This document shows, piece by piece, positions 25,120 to 34,628 of a stretch of DNA of 48,418 bases (its first letter is position 1; every line of letters begins with the position of its first letter). Position numbers and translations under genes: made by a program. Source of the DNA: JBMORO01 sp049322295 (GTDB lineage: Bacteria; Patescibacteriota; Minisyncoccia; RBG-13-40-8-A); NCBI GenBank assembly GCA_049322295.1, contig JBMORO010000052.1, positions 1 to 48,418 on the forward strand. The letters run 5' to 3'. The notes below the pieces were generated by a model. It had not been told where the DNA came from, searched no databases, and saw nothing but the letters and a program-made list of their open reading frames with translations.

Positions 25120-27135
25120 TTAATAAATTATTTTATAAATCCTCACAAATTCATCCCCTTCCTTGGCTTGAAAAATAAGTTCTAAATTGTTATTAGCTAA
25201 GCATTTTTCTTCTAAATCACTCGGCCATCTTTCATTAACGTATAAATAATCGTAATTCAAATTTTTAATCCCATAAGCATCGCACTCTTTTCTAATTTTT
25301 CTAAACAAATCGGGCTCAAGAAAAGAAGGCAAATTTCCAGTTTGATAATTATCCCAATGATAAGCATAAATTGGAGCCATCCTTCCGGTATTTAAGACAA
25401 ACCTATGATTAGGAGCAGCCTCCAAATCATCATCCTCTTTTTTTAGGATAAGAAAATAATCATCGAGGGTGGTATTTTCTCTCACCCAATTATAAACCCT
25501 ACCTTCAAAAGATTTAGCTCGCCCAAATATCTTATCAGAGCCATTCCATGTTCCAGGTGGATAACCAATTGATAAAAACAACAACTGAAAAAGTACTGTC
25601 TGAGCTATTAAAACAATAACGATAAAAATTATAATTTTTTTTAACCATCTTTTTTTAACTAATAAATATAAAGCCATCAAAAATAAACCCACGATTAATC
25701 CGCCGAATAAATTAAATGGATAAAAAATCCGCCGCATATCTCCGGGATGAACAAAATTAATAAAAAACGGGATAAGGAAAAATGTAATTGATAACATCCC
25801 CAGCATCAGACCAGGTTGGAAATATCTTTTTAGTATAAAAACTACAGCAGGAATAAATAAAAATAAGAGCAATCCCAATTCTAATAAAAATTTAGAATCA
25901 TAAATCGCAAGCCAATTAACTCCATATTCACCATAATCAGTATTCAATAACCAGGGAGTTTTGTTAATCTTAAAAACTTTATTAATTTGGCTCGTAAAAT
26001 AGTATTCCGTAGCACTCGGGTTCGGATTTGGCATCAAGAGAGTTTTCAAAACCCCTCCCTGGAAAAAAGCAATTGGTAAGGCAATTAATACAATTAAAAA
26101 AGAAATTATTAAAAATCTTTTAGCAGTAAACCAATCTTTTTTTATAAAACCATAGGCAAAAGGATAAATAAATAAAACAAAACAAAATATCGCAAAATAG
26201 GTCTCAGCGCTAAGGGCGAGTAGAGCCAAGAGAATACTATTAAACAGGGCAATTTTTTTACTATATTCGTGTTTAATCGAATAAAGATATAAATAAACAA
26301 TTACAACCATCAAGGGAAAAGCCAAAACACTCCAAGAGGTTTTTAACATATTCTCCAAAACAGGTATAGAAAATACTGATTCAATAGATTGAAGCACAAA
26401 TTTAAAAGGAGCATAAATATCCTGCTGAAGAATATATTTATTGTATAAAATAGAAACTCCATTTATCCCTTTTAAAAAAACCAAACTACCCCCATAAAGC
26501 ATTATCAATGACGAAACAAATGCTTTAAAATTGTCATTACAAAAATTCTTAACCAAAATAAATCCTAATAAAAATAAAATTCCTATAAGAATTGCAATCA
26601 GGAAATTGTAGGCAAGGTATAAAGGTAATCCAGTAATTTTATAAATACTGGCAGTCAGAAGTTCAAAGGCATAATGATAAACTAAGGGGTGTCCTGGTTC
26701 CCAAATCTCTGTAGGGGGAAAGTTCCCTTCAGCCATAGTTGCAGCCGTTGGCATGCTACCAGCTTGCAATATATCGCCTTTCAATGGCATTCGAAAAAAA
26801 ATCAGACCATTACTAATAACCAACAAAATAGTAAAACCAAATAAAATCTTTCTCCATTTTTTATCAGTCCCCCACTCTAAGGCTTTTGATTTATTAAAAT
26901 AAAATAATATTATGCCAATAATAAAAATTAATAATAAAACCAGATAAAAGGTTATTTTTATAGGAATAAAATATCCCAGTATGTTAATTAAAAATAAATA
27001 TAATCCAATACCAAAAATGCCCGAAAGCCCAATTAAATGTTCAATTCTATTCTCTTTTAAAAGATATCTGGCAATTTGCCAGCCAAAAAAGAATAACATT
27101 GAAAAGTAAATTATAGCCAAGAAAAACGATAACAT
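25120..27135 (-). CDS. Large polytopic membrane protein, GT-C/YYY-domain-like
   Basis: 671 residues, about 14-16 membrane helices, and a soluble C-terminal part. The first external loop carries GDILQAGSMPTAATMAEG and then PPTEIWEPGHPLVYHYAFEL, which resembles the acidic plus aromatic loop of the YYY/DUF2298 and GT39-like families. The tail AKSFEGRVYNWVRENTTLDD looks like the periplasmic domain seen in several such enzymes. A sugar-transfer role on the outer face is inference. It sits between a phosphodiesterase and a methyltransferase gene in the operon. Confidence 0.6.
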   Translation of the reverse strand: MLSFFLAIIYFSMLFFFGWQIARYLLKENRIEHLIGLSGIFGIGLYLFLINILGYFIPIKITFYLVLLLIFIIGIILFYFNKSKALEWGTDKKWRKILFGFTILLVISNGLIFFRMPLKGDILQAGSMPTAATMAEGNFPPTEIWEPGHPLVYHYAFELLTASIYKITGLPLYLAYNFLIAILIGILFLLGFILVKNFCNDNFKAFVSSLIMLYGGSLVFLKGINGVSILYNKYILQQDIYAPFKFVLQSIESVFSIPVLENMLKTSWSVLAFPLMVVIVYLYLYSIKHEYSKKIALFNSILLALLALSAETYFAIFCFVLFIYPFAYGFIKKDWFTAKRFLIISFLIVLIALPIAFFQGGVLKTLLMPNPNPSATEYYFTSQINKVFKINKTPWLLNTDYGEYGVNWLAIYDSKFLLELGLLLFLFIPAVVFILKRYFQPGLMLGMLSITFFLIPFFINFVHPGDMRRIFYPFNLFGGLIVGLFLMALYLLVKKRWLKKIIIFIVIVLIAQTVLFQLLFLSIGYPPGTWNGSDKIFGRAKSFEGRVYNWVRENTTLDDYFLILKKEDDDLEAAPNHRFVLNTGRMAPIYAYHWDNYQTGNLPSFLEPDLFRKIRKECDAYGIKNLNYDYLYVNERWPSDLEEKCLANNNLELIFQAKEGDEFVRIYKIIY

Positions 27136-27142
27136 AATTTAT

Positions 27143-28366
27143 TTAAAAAAGTGGATTACCTTGGACATCTTTGGGTGTCCTGATTCCTAAAATTTTAGAA
27201 ACCATGGGAGCAATATCTACTATGGAAGCAGAATCAATAGATTTATGAGGAACTGTCTTGCCCCAAATTATTAAAGGCACTCTTATCTCTTCTTCACTTA
27301 ATCCTCCGTGGTCTCCAACCCAATTATTAGTAGTAAAGCCATAACCTGGTTTCAAAACAAAAGTGATATCCGACAACCGTTCGTGATTTAAATTTAATTT
27401 AGAAGATTCTTCTTTGGTAAAAACCCTTTCCACCCCTTCTAATTCTTTAAAAAAATCAATTATTCTAGGAATATCATTTAGATTATTTAGCCAAATCTGG
27501 ACATGGCGCGTGACTAGAGTAGCTATTGCCATATTGCTCTTTCCTTTATTATAGACAATTATCCTTACTTCTTTCCCGATAGGATGAGGGAAGATTTTGC
27601 TAATTTTGTATCCGATTTTTTCTAAAGAAATATTTTCCAAAGAAATTCTTTTATCTATCTTTACCTGACCATGGTCTGAAGTTATAATAAGGGCTATTTC
27701 ATCTTTAGACTGCTTAATTAAATCCATAAACATACCTATTTTCTTATCACAAACTTCTATAACCTTTAGATATTGAGAGGAATCTGGTCCATATTCATGA
27801 CCCACTTGATCTGGCTCACCTAAAACTAGATAAAAGAAAATATATCTATCATCTTTAAGAGTCTCGGCAATATTAGAGTTTTTCCCTCTTAGTAAATTTA
27901 AAAATAAATTATTATCTCTAAAATATCTTAAAATTTTAAAAAGATAAGGGCTTTGCATAATAAATTGACTTGAGCTTATGTTATTCACAAATTTTCTTAT
28001 GATTTTATGAAAAAAATTATCTCCTGACTCAAACCATACTGCCCGTGGACCAACGACTAAACTTTTTTTATTATAACTTTCAATAACATTAAACAAGCTC
28101 TCTGTCTGACAATATTTTATTCCATTTATATCTATTAATTTTCTTCTTTTTTTATCCCAATAAAAATGACCAGTGATTCCAGTTTTCTCTGGGTAGGCCC
28201 CTGTTAAAAGAGAAAGGTGAGCCGGTCCGGTAATAGTTGGAAAAACTGACTGACAATCTTTAATATAAAGTCCTTCCTTAATCATTTTATCGATATTTGG
28301 AGTATTGGCTTTTAAAAATGCGTCTTTTCCACAACCATCTAATATAATAATTAATACTTTTTTCAT
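27143..28366 (-). CDS. Alkaline-phosphatase-superfamily phosphodiesterase / nucleotide pyrophosphatase-like enzyme
   Basis: 407 residues. Metal- and nucleophile-site motifs are present in order: ILDGCGKDA (D10), FPTITGPAHLSLLTGAYP (likely nucleophile T46), GEPDQVGHEYGPDS, ITSDHGQVKI and WVGDHGGLSEEE. This matches the type I phosphodiesterase/NPP and phosphoglycerate-mutase-like metalloenzymes. These hydrolyse or transfer phosphate esters and sometimes act on phospho-lipids or phospho-glycans. No clear signal peptide is visible, so it is probably cytosolic. In a glycan locus it could remove a phosphate group or transfer a phospho-substituent; the true substrate is unknown. Confidence 0.82.
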   Translation of the reverse strand: MKKVLIIILDGCGKDAFLKANTPNIDKMIKEGLYIKDCQSVFPTITGPAHLSLLTGAYPEKTGITGHFYWDKKRRKLIDINGIKYCQTESLFNVIESYNKKSLVVGPRAVWFESGDNFFHKIIRKFVNNISSSQFIMQSPYLFKILRYFRDNNLFLNLLRGKNSNIAETLKDDRYIFFYLVLGEPDQVGHEYGPDSSQYLKVIEVCDKKIGMFMDLIKQSKDEIALIITSDHGQVKIDKRISLENISLEKIGYKISKIFPHPIGKEVRIIVYNKGKSNMAIATLVTRHVQIWLNNLNDIPRIIDFFKELEGVERVFTKEESSKLNLNHERLSDITFVLKPGYGFTTNNWVGDHGGLSEEEIRVPLIIWGKTVPHKSIDSASIVDIAPMVSKILGIRTPKDVQGNPLF

Positions 28367-28369
28367 AAT

Positions 28370-29335
28370 TTAAATTTTATCTTTAAACTTGATAGTTAAA
28401 AAACTAAAAACAGCTACAATTAAAGAAAAAAATAAATTAATGATATGAATACCAAAACCAGAGGTAATAGCTATTCCTTTAGAATAACCTAATAAAAGCA
28501 TTCCTATTGCCCAAGAACCCTCGGTAGTGCCAAGACCAATAAAACCGTGAATTGGCAAAACAGAGGTAATTAAACAAAAGGTTGCCACAAAAACGTTCTC
28601 AAAAAAACCAAATTCCAAACCCAGGCTGCGGACCAATATATAATTTAAAAAATACATTGTTAGCCATATAAAAACAGAAAATAAAATCAATGGAAAAAAT
28701 AATTTTGGAGATTTGATAGCCGATAAATTATTAATAATTTTTCCAAGGCCATTATAAAAAGATTTAACAAATTTATAATTAAGTTTCTTTCCAGCTATCT
28801 TTCTGATTTGTCTTAAAATCCAATTGCCAGCAAATAGTAATATTAATGCTATTAAAATGGTAATAACTAAAGCAATAATTCCTAAAATAAGTATTTTTAC
28901 TTTTACTATTCCATCTCTAATTACTAAAAATAATGATAGCAAAAAAAGAATAACAATTACGAGTAAATCGAAAATTCTGGTGGAAATTAAAAGAGAAAAT
29001 CCTTCTTCTAAAGAAATGTTGTGGGTCTTCTTGAATAAATAAGGATAAGATAACTCACCTGCCCTTGCTGGTAATATTTGATTAACCATAATCCCGATAG
29101 AGGTTATCTTAAATAAAGAAAGAAAACCTATTGGTTTTTGTAGTAAAAACCTAAATCTTATCGCCCTAAAAATATTACTTAAAATAAATATTAAAAATGC
29201 AAAAATAAAATAAACAGGTTTTAAATTTTTAATTATCAAATAAACATCATTTAAATTAATTTGGGAGATTAAAATACTCACTAAAATAATAGTAATAATA
29301 AGAGCTATAATATTTCTTTTGGCTGTTTTTCTCAT
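28370..29335 (-). CDS. YbhN/LPG_synthase_TM-family membrane protein (3 of 3)
   Basis: 321 residues with about eight helices. Family hallmarks: NIFRAIRFRFLL, LPARAGELSYPYLFKK (the equivalent of TPGRLGE in the other two), STRIFDLLVIVILFLLSLF and LPIHGFIGLGTTEGSWAIG. It is more diverged from the copies at 12049 and 15747 than those are from each other. Its stop lies 3 nt before the ATG of the phosphodiesterase gene and its start 3 nt after the methyltransferase gene, so the three are tightly coupled. Confidence 0.84.
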   Translation of the reverse strand: MRKTAKRNIIALIITIILVSILISQINLNDVYLIIKNLKPVYFIFAFLIFILSNIFRAIRFRFLLQKPIGFLSLFKITSIGIMVNQILPARAGELSYPYLFKKTHNISLEEGFSLLISTRIFDLLVIVILFLLSLFLVIRDGIVKVKILILGIIALVITILIALILLFAGNWILRQIRKIAGKKLNYKFVKSFYNGLGKIINNLSAIKSPKLFFPLILFSVFIWLTMYFLNYILVRSLGLEFGFFENVFVATFCLITSVLPIHGFIGLGTTEGSWAIGMLLLGYSKGIAITSGFGIHIINLFFSLIVAVFSFLTIKFKDKI

Positions 29336-29338
29336 ATT

Positions 29339-30028
29339 CTACATTTTCTTTACTTTATAAAATGATTTAACTAACAGTTGTTGGGGAAATATTTTTTCTA
29401 ACTTATCAAGAACTGCGATTAAAGAAATTGGTAGAAAGCGGTATATTAAAGGAGAAAATAAAAAACAATGTTTGATAGTTATCAGCTTAAAATTAGATTT
29501 TTCTAATATGCTTTTTATATCTTCTCGCGAATGAATAAATACTTTATCTTTATATTTTTTAAAAAAGACACCTAAAATTTGATAGGGACTCCATTTATAA
29601 GTATCGAAGATTAAAACCCCGTCTTTTTTAAGCACCTTAGCCGCTTCCTGAAAAAGGGGGTAAATATTTTTATAATGAAAAATAAAACGCAAACTAACAA
29701 TACAATCAAAAAAACCTTGTTTAAAAGACAGATTAAAAGCATCGGCCCTAACCACATTTTTATAACCTGCGTCTTTTGCCAAATTTAACATTTCCAAAGA
29801 ATAATCTGCTCCAACAATATCTATATTTGGATTTTTTATAAGCAAGTATTTAGCTAAACGACCAGTACCACAAGGTATATCAAGAATCCTTCCTCGTACT
29901 CCTTTTAATAACTCTTCGATAATACTTAACTCCTTAAGATTTACAAACTTCCCGCTTCTTCCCCCAAATCTCCAGTGGTCGTATTTCTCTACTATCTGCT
30001 TTTGAGAATAAATTTGCTTTTTATCCAT
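29339..30028 (-). CDS. Class I SAM-dependent methyltransferase
   Basis: 229 residues. Motif I RILDIPCGTGRLAKYL, then VGADYSLEMLNLAKDAGYKN, VRADAFNLSFKQGFFDCIVS and KVLKKDGVLIFDTYKWSP. The cysteine in IPCGTG is a common variant. The C-terminal segment FSPLIYRFLPISLIAVLDKL is hydrophobic and may touch the membrane. Start overlaps the stop of the upstream glycosyltransferase by 8 nt. Confidence 0.86.
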   Translation of the reverse strand: MDKKQIYSQKQIVEKYDHWRFGGRSGKFVNLKELSIIEELLKGVRGRILDIPCGTGRLAKYLLIKNPNIDIVGADYSLEMLNLAKDAGYKNVVRADAFNLSFKQGFFDCIVSLRFIFHYKNIYPLFQEAAKVLKKDGVLIFDTYKWSPYQILGVFFKKYKDKVFIHSREDIKSILEKSNFKLITIKHCFLFSPLIYRFLPISLIAVLDKLEKIFPQQLLVKSFYKVKKM

Positions 30029-31184
30029 TTTTTATTTTTTTATATAATTCCAAATATTTTTTAGTAATATTCTCTTGGCTGAATTTTTGACGAGCAATTT
30101 TCCTTTGATTTATAACCATTTTTTCTCTTAATTCTCGATCAGAAAGTAAATTTATAACTGCTTCGGCTATTTTTTGAGGATTGCCAGAAGGAACAACTAA
30201 AGCAGTATTACCATCTTCAACTATTTCATCTAAGGGTCTAATATTAGTAGTAATCAATGGCACACCTACTGACATTGCTTCTAATAAGGTGCTGGGGAAT
30301 AATTGCGTAGCAAAAGTTACTCGATAAGGTAAAACTAAAATATCTAGAGCAGAAAGAAATTTGGGAGTATTTACTTTACCTAAAATAATTGTTTTTTCCT
30401 CAAGTCTTTCTTTTTTTATTTTCCTTTCAACCTGTCTTTTCCCAGAACTTAACTCGCTCCAAGCCAAAACTAATTTTGCATTGGGAATTTTTTCTAATAT
30501 ATCTTTAAATGCTTTTATTAATAAATCAGCACCTTTATTGTGAGTAAAATGACCAAGATAACCAATTATTTTATTCGATAAACCAAATTTATTTCGGAGC
30601 GCTGTAGTATCGCATCTAATATATTTATTTATGTCTATTGAATTGGGAGTTACACCGATTTTTTCTTCTGGATAACCCAGTAATAAAAGTTGATTTTTTT
30701 GATATTCACTGCTCACAATATATTTACAACAACTAAACTTTGTAAATTTCCCAATCAAAGAATTATTTATAAGAATTCGGCTTAAATAAAAAAGGGGGGA
30801 TTGCTTAAAAAATGGCATAATTATCCGATAGTTCTCTATTAAAGATGATTCAAAAACCACTATAATCGGAGCTCTATTTTTAAAACTTATAATATCGCCA
30901 ACAAAAGCAAATGCAGGAGATGGTAAATAAACTTGAACAATATCCACTTGTTTTGAAATCCGACGAACGTTCTTAATAAAATAAATTAAACACAAAGGTA
31001 ACTTTGCTAAACTCCAACTAAAGGGAGCATAATGGATTTTTTTATAAGACGGCTTAGCTGAAGTTTTGGCAGTCAGCAAAATTACCTCTGCGCCCAGTTT
31101 CTGTAAGCCTTGGGCTAAATTATCTACGGTGCTAGGACCAACTACCCCCAAAGTAGTTCTTAAAATTGCTAAAGCAATTTTCAT
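30021..31184 (-). CDS. GT4 family glycosyltransferase (2 of 7)
   Basis: 387 residues with a GT-B fold. The N-terminus RTTLGVVGPSTVDNLAQGL forms the glycine-rich acceptor-side loop. The C-terminal domain has IGYLGHFTHNKGADLLIKAF and the phosphate-binding/E-x7-E segment FPSTLLEAMSVGVPLITTNI. It should transfer a sugar from a nucleotide donor to the growing lipid-linked chain at the inner face. One base separates it from the radical SAM gene upstream. Confidence 0.9.
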   Translation of the reverse strand: MKIALAILRTTLGVVGPSTVDNLAQGLQKLGAEVILLTAKTSAKPSYKKIHYAPFSWSLAKLPLCLIYFIKNVRRISKQVDIVQVYLPSPAFAFVGDIISFKNRAPIIVVFESSLIENYRIIMPFFKQSPLFYLSRILINNSLIGKFTKFSCCKYIVSSEYQKNQLLLLGYPEEKIGVTPNSIDINKYIRCDTTALRNKFGLSNKIIGYLGHFTHNKGADLLIKAFKDILEKIPNAKLVLAWSELSSGKRQVERKIKKERLEEKTIILGKVNTPKFLSALDILVLPYRVTFATQLFPSTLLEAMSVGVPLITTNIRPLDEIVEDGNTALVVPSGNPQKIAEAVINLLSDRELREKMVINQRKIARQKFSQENITKKYLELYKKIKNG

Positions 31185-31185
31185 C

Positions 31186-32661
31186 TTAATTTCTTTCTCT
31201 AATAAATGACTTTTTAAATAAATACTTTATAAAAGATATAAGGGCAATAAATAACCTCTTTAAATCAGCCAATGATCTAATATCTTTAAGAATACCGGGT
31301 ATTTTCTTTAAAAGAGGATAGTGGCTGAGTTCTCTCCATTCAAAAAGAATTTCATTAATTTCTTCCCAGCTTAATTTATCAATAAATAAGGGAGCATTTC
31401 CTGCTACTGTAGGAAGCAATATAACTCGAGAGTCATTTTCTGCTGCCCAAGAAAAGTCAGATGGTAAAAAGCCTGTCTCTTTGGCATACTCTTCTAATCT
31501 TGTTCCAGGATATATCTTAAGAATGCCAATAGTAACGTCTCCTTGGGCATAGCTCTTTAATTCTCGCATAAGAGCAATGGTTTGTTGGGCTTCCTCAAAT
31601 GTTTCCGTGGGATGACTTACTATAAAAGTAGGGAAAATCAAAAGACCTAACTCTCCACACCACCTGGCTACTTTCCTTACCTGCTCTAAAGTAATTTTTT
31701 TTCCAATAATTTCATCGATAACTCTCTGTGAACCAGATTCTACCCCAAAACACACCTGATAACAGCCAGCTTCTTTCATTTTTTTTAATAATTCTCTGTC
31801 CACTGTATCTACTCTAACTTCGCAATACCAAGAAATATCTAAATGTCGTTCTAGTATTAAATCGCAAATATCTCTAACTCTTTCGCGGTTCATTGTAAGT
31901 GTATCATCAAAGAACCATATCCCCCTGACCCCGTATTCTTTAATCAACCATTCTATCTCTGCTAAAACATTTTCTGGAGACCTATATCTAAACATTCTCC
32001 CCCACATCTGGGAACTGGCACAGAAATTACAACCAATCGGACATCCTCGGCTACTCATTATGTGGGCAGCCGGAATTTTCCCCTTTCCTGGCACATCTAA
32101 AGTAAGTTTATATTTTTTAGAAAGTAGGTGGCGCGCTGGAAAAGGAATTTTATTTAAATCTTTAATAGGTGCTCGGGAAGGATTATGAATAATCCTATTG
32201 TTCTGCCTAAAAGATATACCTGCAACTCTATTAAAACTTTCGCCTTTCTCGAATGTCTTTATTAACTCTAAAAAGGTCTCTTCTCCTTCCCCTCGCACAA
32301 TCATATCAAGTTCTGGAATATAAGAAAGTGTGTCTTGGGGTGTTAATGAAACATGAACTCCGCCCGCTACTACTAAAGAATTTGGTAAAACTTGCTTGGC
32401 AATCTTAATTGTTTTAAAACCATCAAATCTTGTTTCAGTAGTAAAACTCACTCCAACCACATCTGGTTTTTTGTCAAGAAATGCTTTTTTTAATTGATTC
32501 CAAGAATATTTCTCAATAAAAGCATCGATGATTTCTACTTCAATTCCATTTTGTTCTAAAAATGCTGCCAAATATAAAACACCCAAAGGAGGCATAATAT
32601 TTTCACGAGACCAAGTAGTGGCTAAATAACCTTTCGGGGGAATTATTAACAATACTTTCAT
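31186..32661 (-). CDS. Cobalamin-binding radical SAM enzyme (6 of 7)
   Basis: 491 residues. The B12-binding domain is well conserved: PPKGYLATTWSRENIMPPLG, VVAGGVHVSLTPQDTL and MIVRGEGEETFLELI. The radical SAM cluster motif is CPIGCNFC (C207, C211, C214), followed by WFFDDTLTMNRERV and FGVESGSQRV. The extra length is in the C-terminal tail, which is basic and ends in a possible amphipathic helix (LIALISFIKYLFKKSF). Upstream 31 nt are AT-rich and could hold a weak internal promoter, but none is convincing. Confidence 0.9.
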   Translation of the reverse strand: MKVLLIIPPKGYLATTWSRENIMPPLGVLYLAAFLEQNGIEVEIIDAFIEKYSWNQLKKAFLDKKPDVVGVSFTTETRFDGFKTIKIAKQVLPNSLVVAGGVHVSLTPQDTLSYIPELDMIVRGEGEETFLELIKTFEKGESFNRVAGISFRQNNRIIHNPSRAPIKDLNKIPFPARHLLSKKYKLTLDVPGKGKIPAAHIMSSRGCPIGCNFCASSQMWGRMFRYRSPENVLAEIEWLIKEYGVRGIWFFDDTLTMNRERVRDICDLILERHLDISWYCEVRVDTVDRELLKKMKEAGCYQVCFGVESGSQRVIDEIIGKKITLEQVRKVARWCGELGLLIFPTFIVSHPTETFEEAQQTIALMRELKSYAQGDVTIGILKIYPGTRLEEYAKETGFLPSDFSWAAENDSRVILLPTVAGNAPLFIDKLSWEEINEILFEWRELSHYPLLKKIPGILKDIRSLADLKRLFIALISFIKYLFKKSFIRERN

Positions 32662-32692
32662 AAAATTTTTATATTACTGAAATTTAAATAAA

Positions 32693-33463
32693 TTATTTTT
32701 TCCTGGCTTTAAAAATAAAATTAGTAGTACTTTCAAATCTTCCGCAGAGAGGAAGATATTTTTCTATAAAAAAACCTTTGTTTTCTAGATAATTTTTTAT
32801 AAAATCAGGATTGAAATAGTGGCGGACAGGAACAAAATACCAGTCCAAAATCAACTCTTCTAATTTTTCGCCCCTTCTTTTGCTTTCTTCCCTTTTAAAA
32901 ATTTTGGTTACCGGCCACAAAAAAACAGCCATTATCTTTGAAAGTGGCACCCAGCAAAAACGAGGAGCCAAAATACAAATCCGTCTAATTAATTCATGCA
33001 ACCAGGTAAGGTTAGTTTTTTTATACAAAGCAATAAACAAGACACCACGATCAGCTAGGGCCCTGATTAATTCGTCAATCGCTTTAAGTGGGTTGGTGGT
33101 ATGATGAGCGCTCCCCCAAGCCCAAACAATGTCAAAATATTTATCAGGAAATTGTAGATTAAGCATATCATCGACTTTAAATTCAATATTGTTTAGATTA
33201 AATTTCCTGGCTAGACTTTTTGCGGTATTTAAGCTTTCCTCGCTGATATCTATACCAAAAACTTTTTCTGCTCCTTTCTTGGCAAAAATAACAGAAAATA
33301 TACCCGTACCACAACCCGCGTCTAAAATCTTCTTTTTGTTTATCTCTTCATCTTTAAAAAAGATTTCTAAATGTTTTCTATGCTCTTCTTCCTCTGGTAT
33401 ATATTTACCCCAGACCAAATCATAAAATTTACCTACTTTTTGTTGTTTAAATTTTTCTCTCAT
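32693..33463 (-). CDS. Class I SAM-dependent methyltransferase
   Basis: 256 residues. Motif I ILDAGCGTGIFSVIFAKKGA, acidic loop VFGIDISEESLNTAKSLARK, VDDMLNLQFPDKYFDIVWAW and the GSAHHTTNPLKAIDEL segment. These place it in the UbiE/COQ5-like superfamily, but small-molecule versus sugar targets cannot be told apart. The start overlaps the preceding glycosyltransferase by 17 nt, giving strict coupling. Confidence 0.87.
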   Translation of the reverse strand: MREKFKQQKVGKFYDLVWGKYIPEEEEHRKHLEIFFKDEEINKKKILDAGCGTGIFSVIFAKKGAEKVFGIDISEESLNTAKSLARKFNLNNIEFKVDDMLNLQFPDKYFDIVWAWGSAHHTTNPLKAIDELIRALADRGVLFIALYKKTNLTWLHELIRRICILAPRFCWVPLSKIMAVFLWPVTKIFKREESKRRGEKLEELILDWYFVPVRHYFNPDFIKNYLENKGFFIEKYLPLCGRFESTTNFIFKARKK

Positions 33464-34622
33464 AAATTTTATTTACTTTAATTATATATTCTCTTTCGCT
33501 GTATTTAGAATCAGCTATCTTTCTGGCCTTCTCGCTTATCCTGGCACTTAATTCCGGATTCTCTAAAACACTGATTATACCCCTGGCAAATTCCTTTGGC
33601 TTGGGCTCGGTTAAAATAGCTGTGGTCTGATTTAAAACTTGAGTGTGAGTCAATAAATTAGTGGCCACAATTGGCTTTCTTGATTTAAGATAATCATAAA
33701 TTTTTAAGGGGGTATTGGTCCCTTTGATTCTGGGAGAAACTAAAACATCAGCCAGTGCTAAATAATCAGGTATTTCTTCTATTTCCCGCTGACCAGTGAA
33801 AATAATATTTTCTGCTACTTTTAAAGATTCGGCTAAATCTTTAAATTCTTTAATTTGTTCTTCCCAGCCACCGACAATCACAAATTTAACCAAAGGATTT
33901 TTCTCTAAAACCAAAGGAATACTGTTAACCAGCAAGTCAATGCCCTGATAATATTCCAGAGTGCCAATGTAAACTATGGTCTTATATTCATCGGGGATAT
34001 TCAATTTCTTTCTAACCCTTGATTGATTGGCTTCTGTTACTCTAGAAAAATCTACATCAGAAAGGCAATTTTCAATTAAAACATATTTTTCTGAGGGATG
34101 GGTTTTATTAGCTAATTCTAATAAATAAGGACAAATTACTATAATTTTATCAGCGATTTTGAGGGCTAATTTTTCTAAATATTTAGCTAAACCAACTAAA
34201 ATTTTGTTATTGTAAAGGGTATTTCGATTATGAGAAAGTTGCTCTGGTATGGAAGAATGCATATCATAAATCAAGGGAATTTTAAAAACCTTTTTAAAAA
34301 TAATACCCATGTAAGCCGCTTCTTCGTGGACATGTAAACGACCATATTTTCCCCCTAAAAGTAAGCTGAAGGCCTTCAAAAAGAGTATAAGATCAAGAAA
34401 TATCTTGGTTATAGAAGAGCCAATGGGTATTTTTTTTATAAAAAACGGTGCCCAGATTCTATAGATTTTTACATTTTTTATTTTGACATCACTTCCTAAG
34501 TGATAGGTTAAGATATCTATTTCGTACCCAAGCTCACTAAGAACCCTCGCTCGATATAAAATACTAAAGGGGGTGCCGGTAGAAGAAAAAAATTCTTCGG
34601 GCGCGAGCATTAATATTCTCAT
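33447..34622 (-). CDS. GT4 family glycosyltransferase (3 of 7)
   Basis: 391 residues. The N-terminus LAPEEFFSSTGTPFSILYRA carries the acceptor-side loop, followed by LHVHEEAAYMGIIFKK. The donor-binding domain has VYIGTLEYYQGIDLLVNSIP and the late motif IKGTNTPLKIYDYLKSRKPI, where the usual glutamate of the E-x7-E motif is replaced by a KIYDY sequence, as in a known GT4 subgroup. It starts 6 nt after the asparagine-synthase-like gene. Confidence 0.88.
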   Translation of the reverse strand: MRILMLAPEEFFSSTGTPFSILYRARVLSELGYEIDILTYHLGSDVKIKNVKIYRIWAPFFIKKIPIGSSITKIFLDLILFLKAFSLLLGGKYGRLHVHEEAAYMGIIFKKVFKIPLIYDMHSSIPEQLSHNRNTLYNNKILVGLAKYLEKLALKIADKIIVICPYLLELANKTHPSEKYVLIENCLSDVDFSRVTEANQSRVRKKLNIPDEYKTIVYIGTLEYYQGIDLLVNSIPLVLEKNPLVKFVIVGGWEEQIKEFKDLAESLKVAENIIFTGQREIEEIPDYLALADVLVSPRIKGTNTPLKIYDYLKSRKPIVATNLLTHTQVLNQTTAILTEPKPKEFARGIISVLENPELSARISEKARKIADSKYSEREYIIKVNKIYERKI

Positions 34623-34628
34623 AAATGT

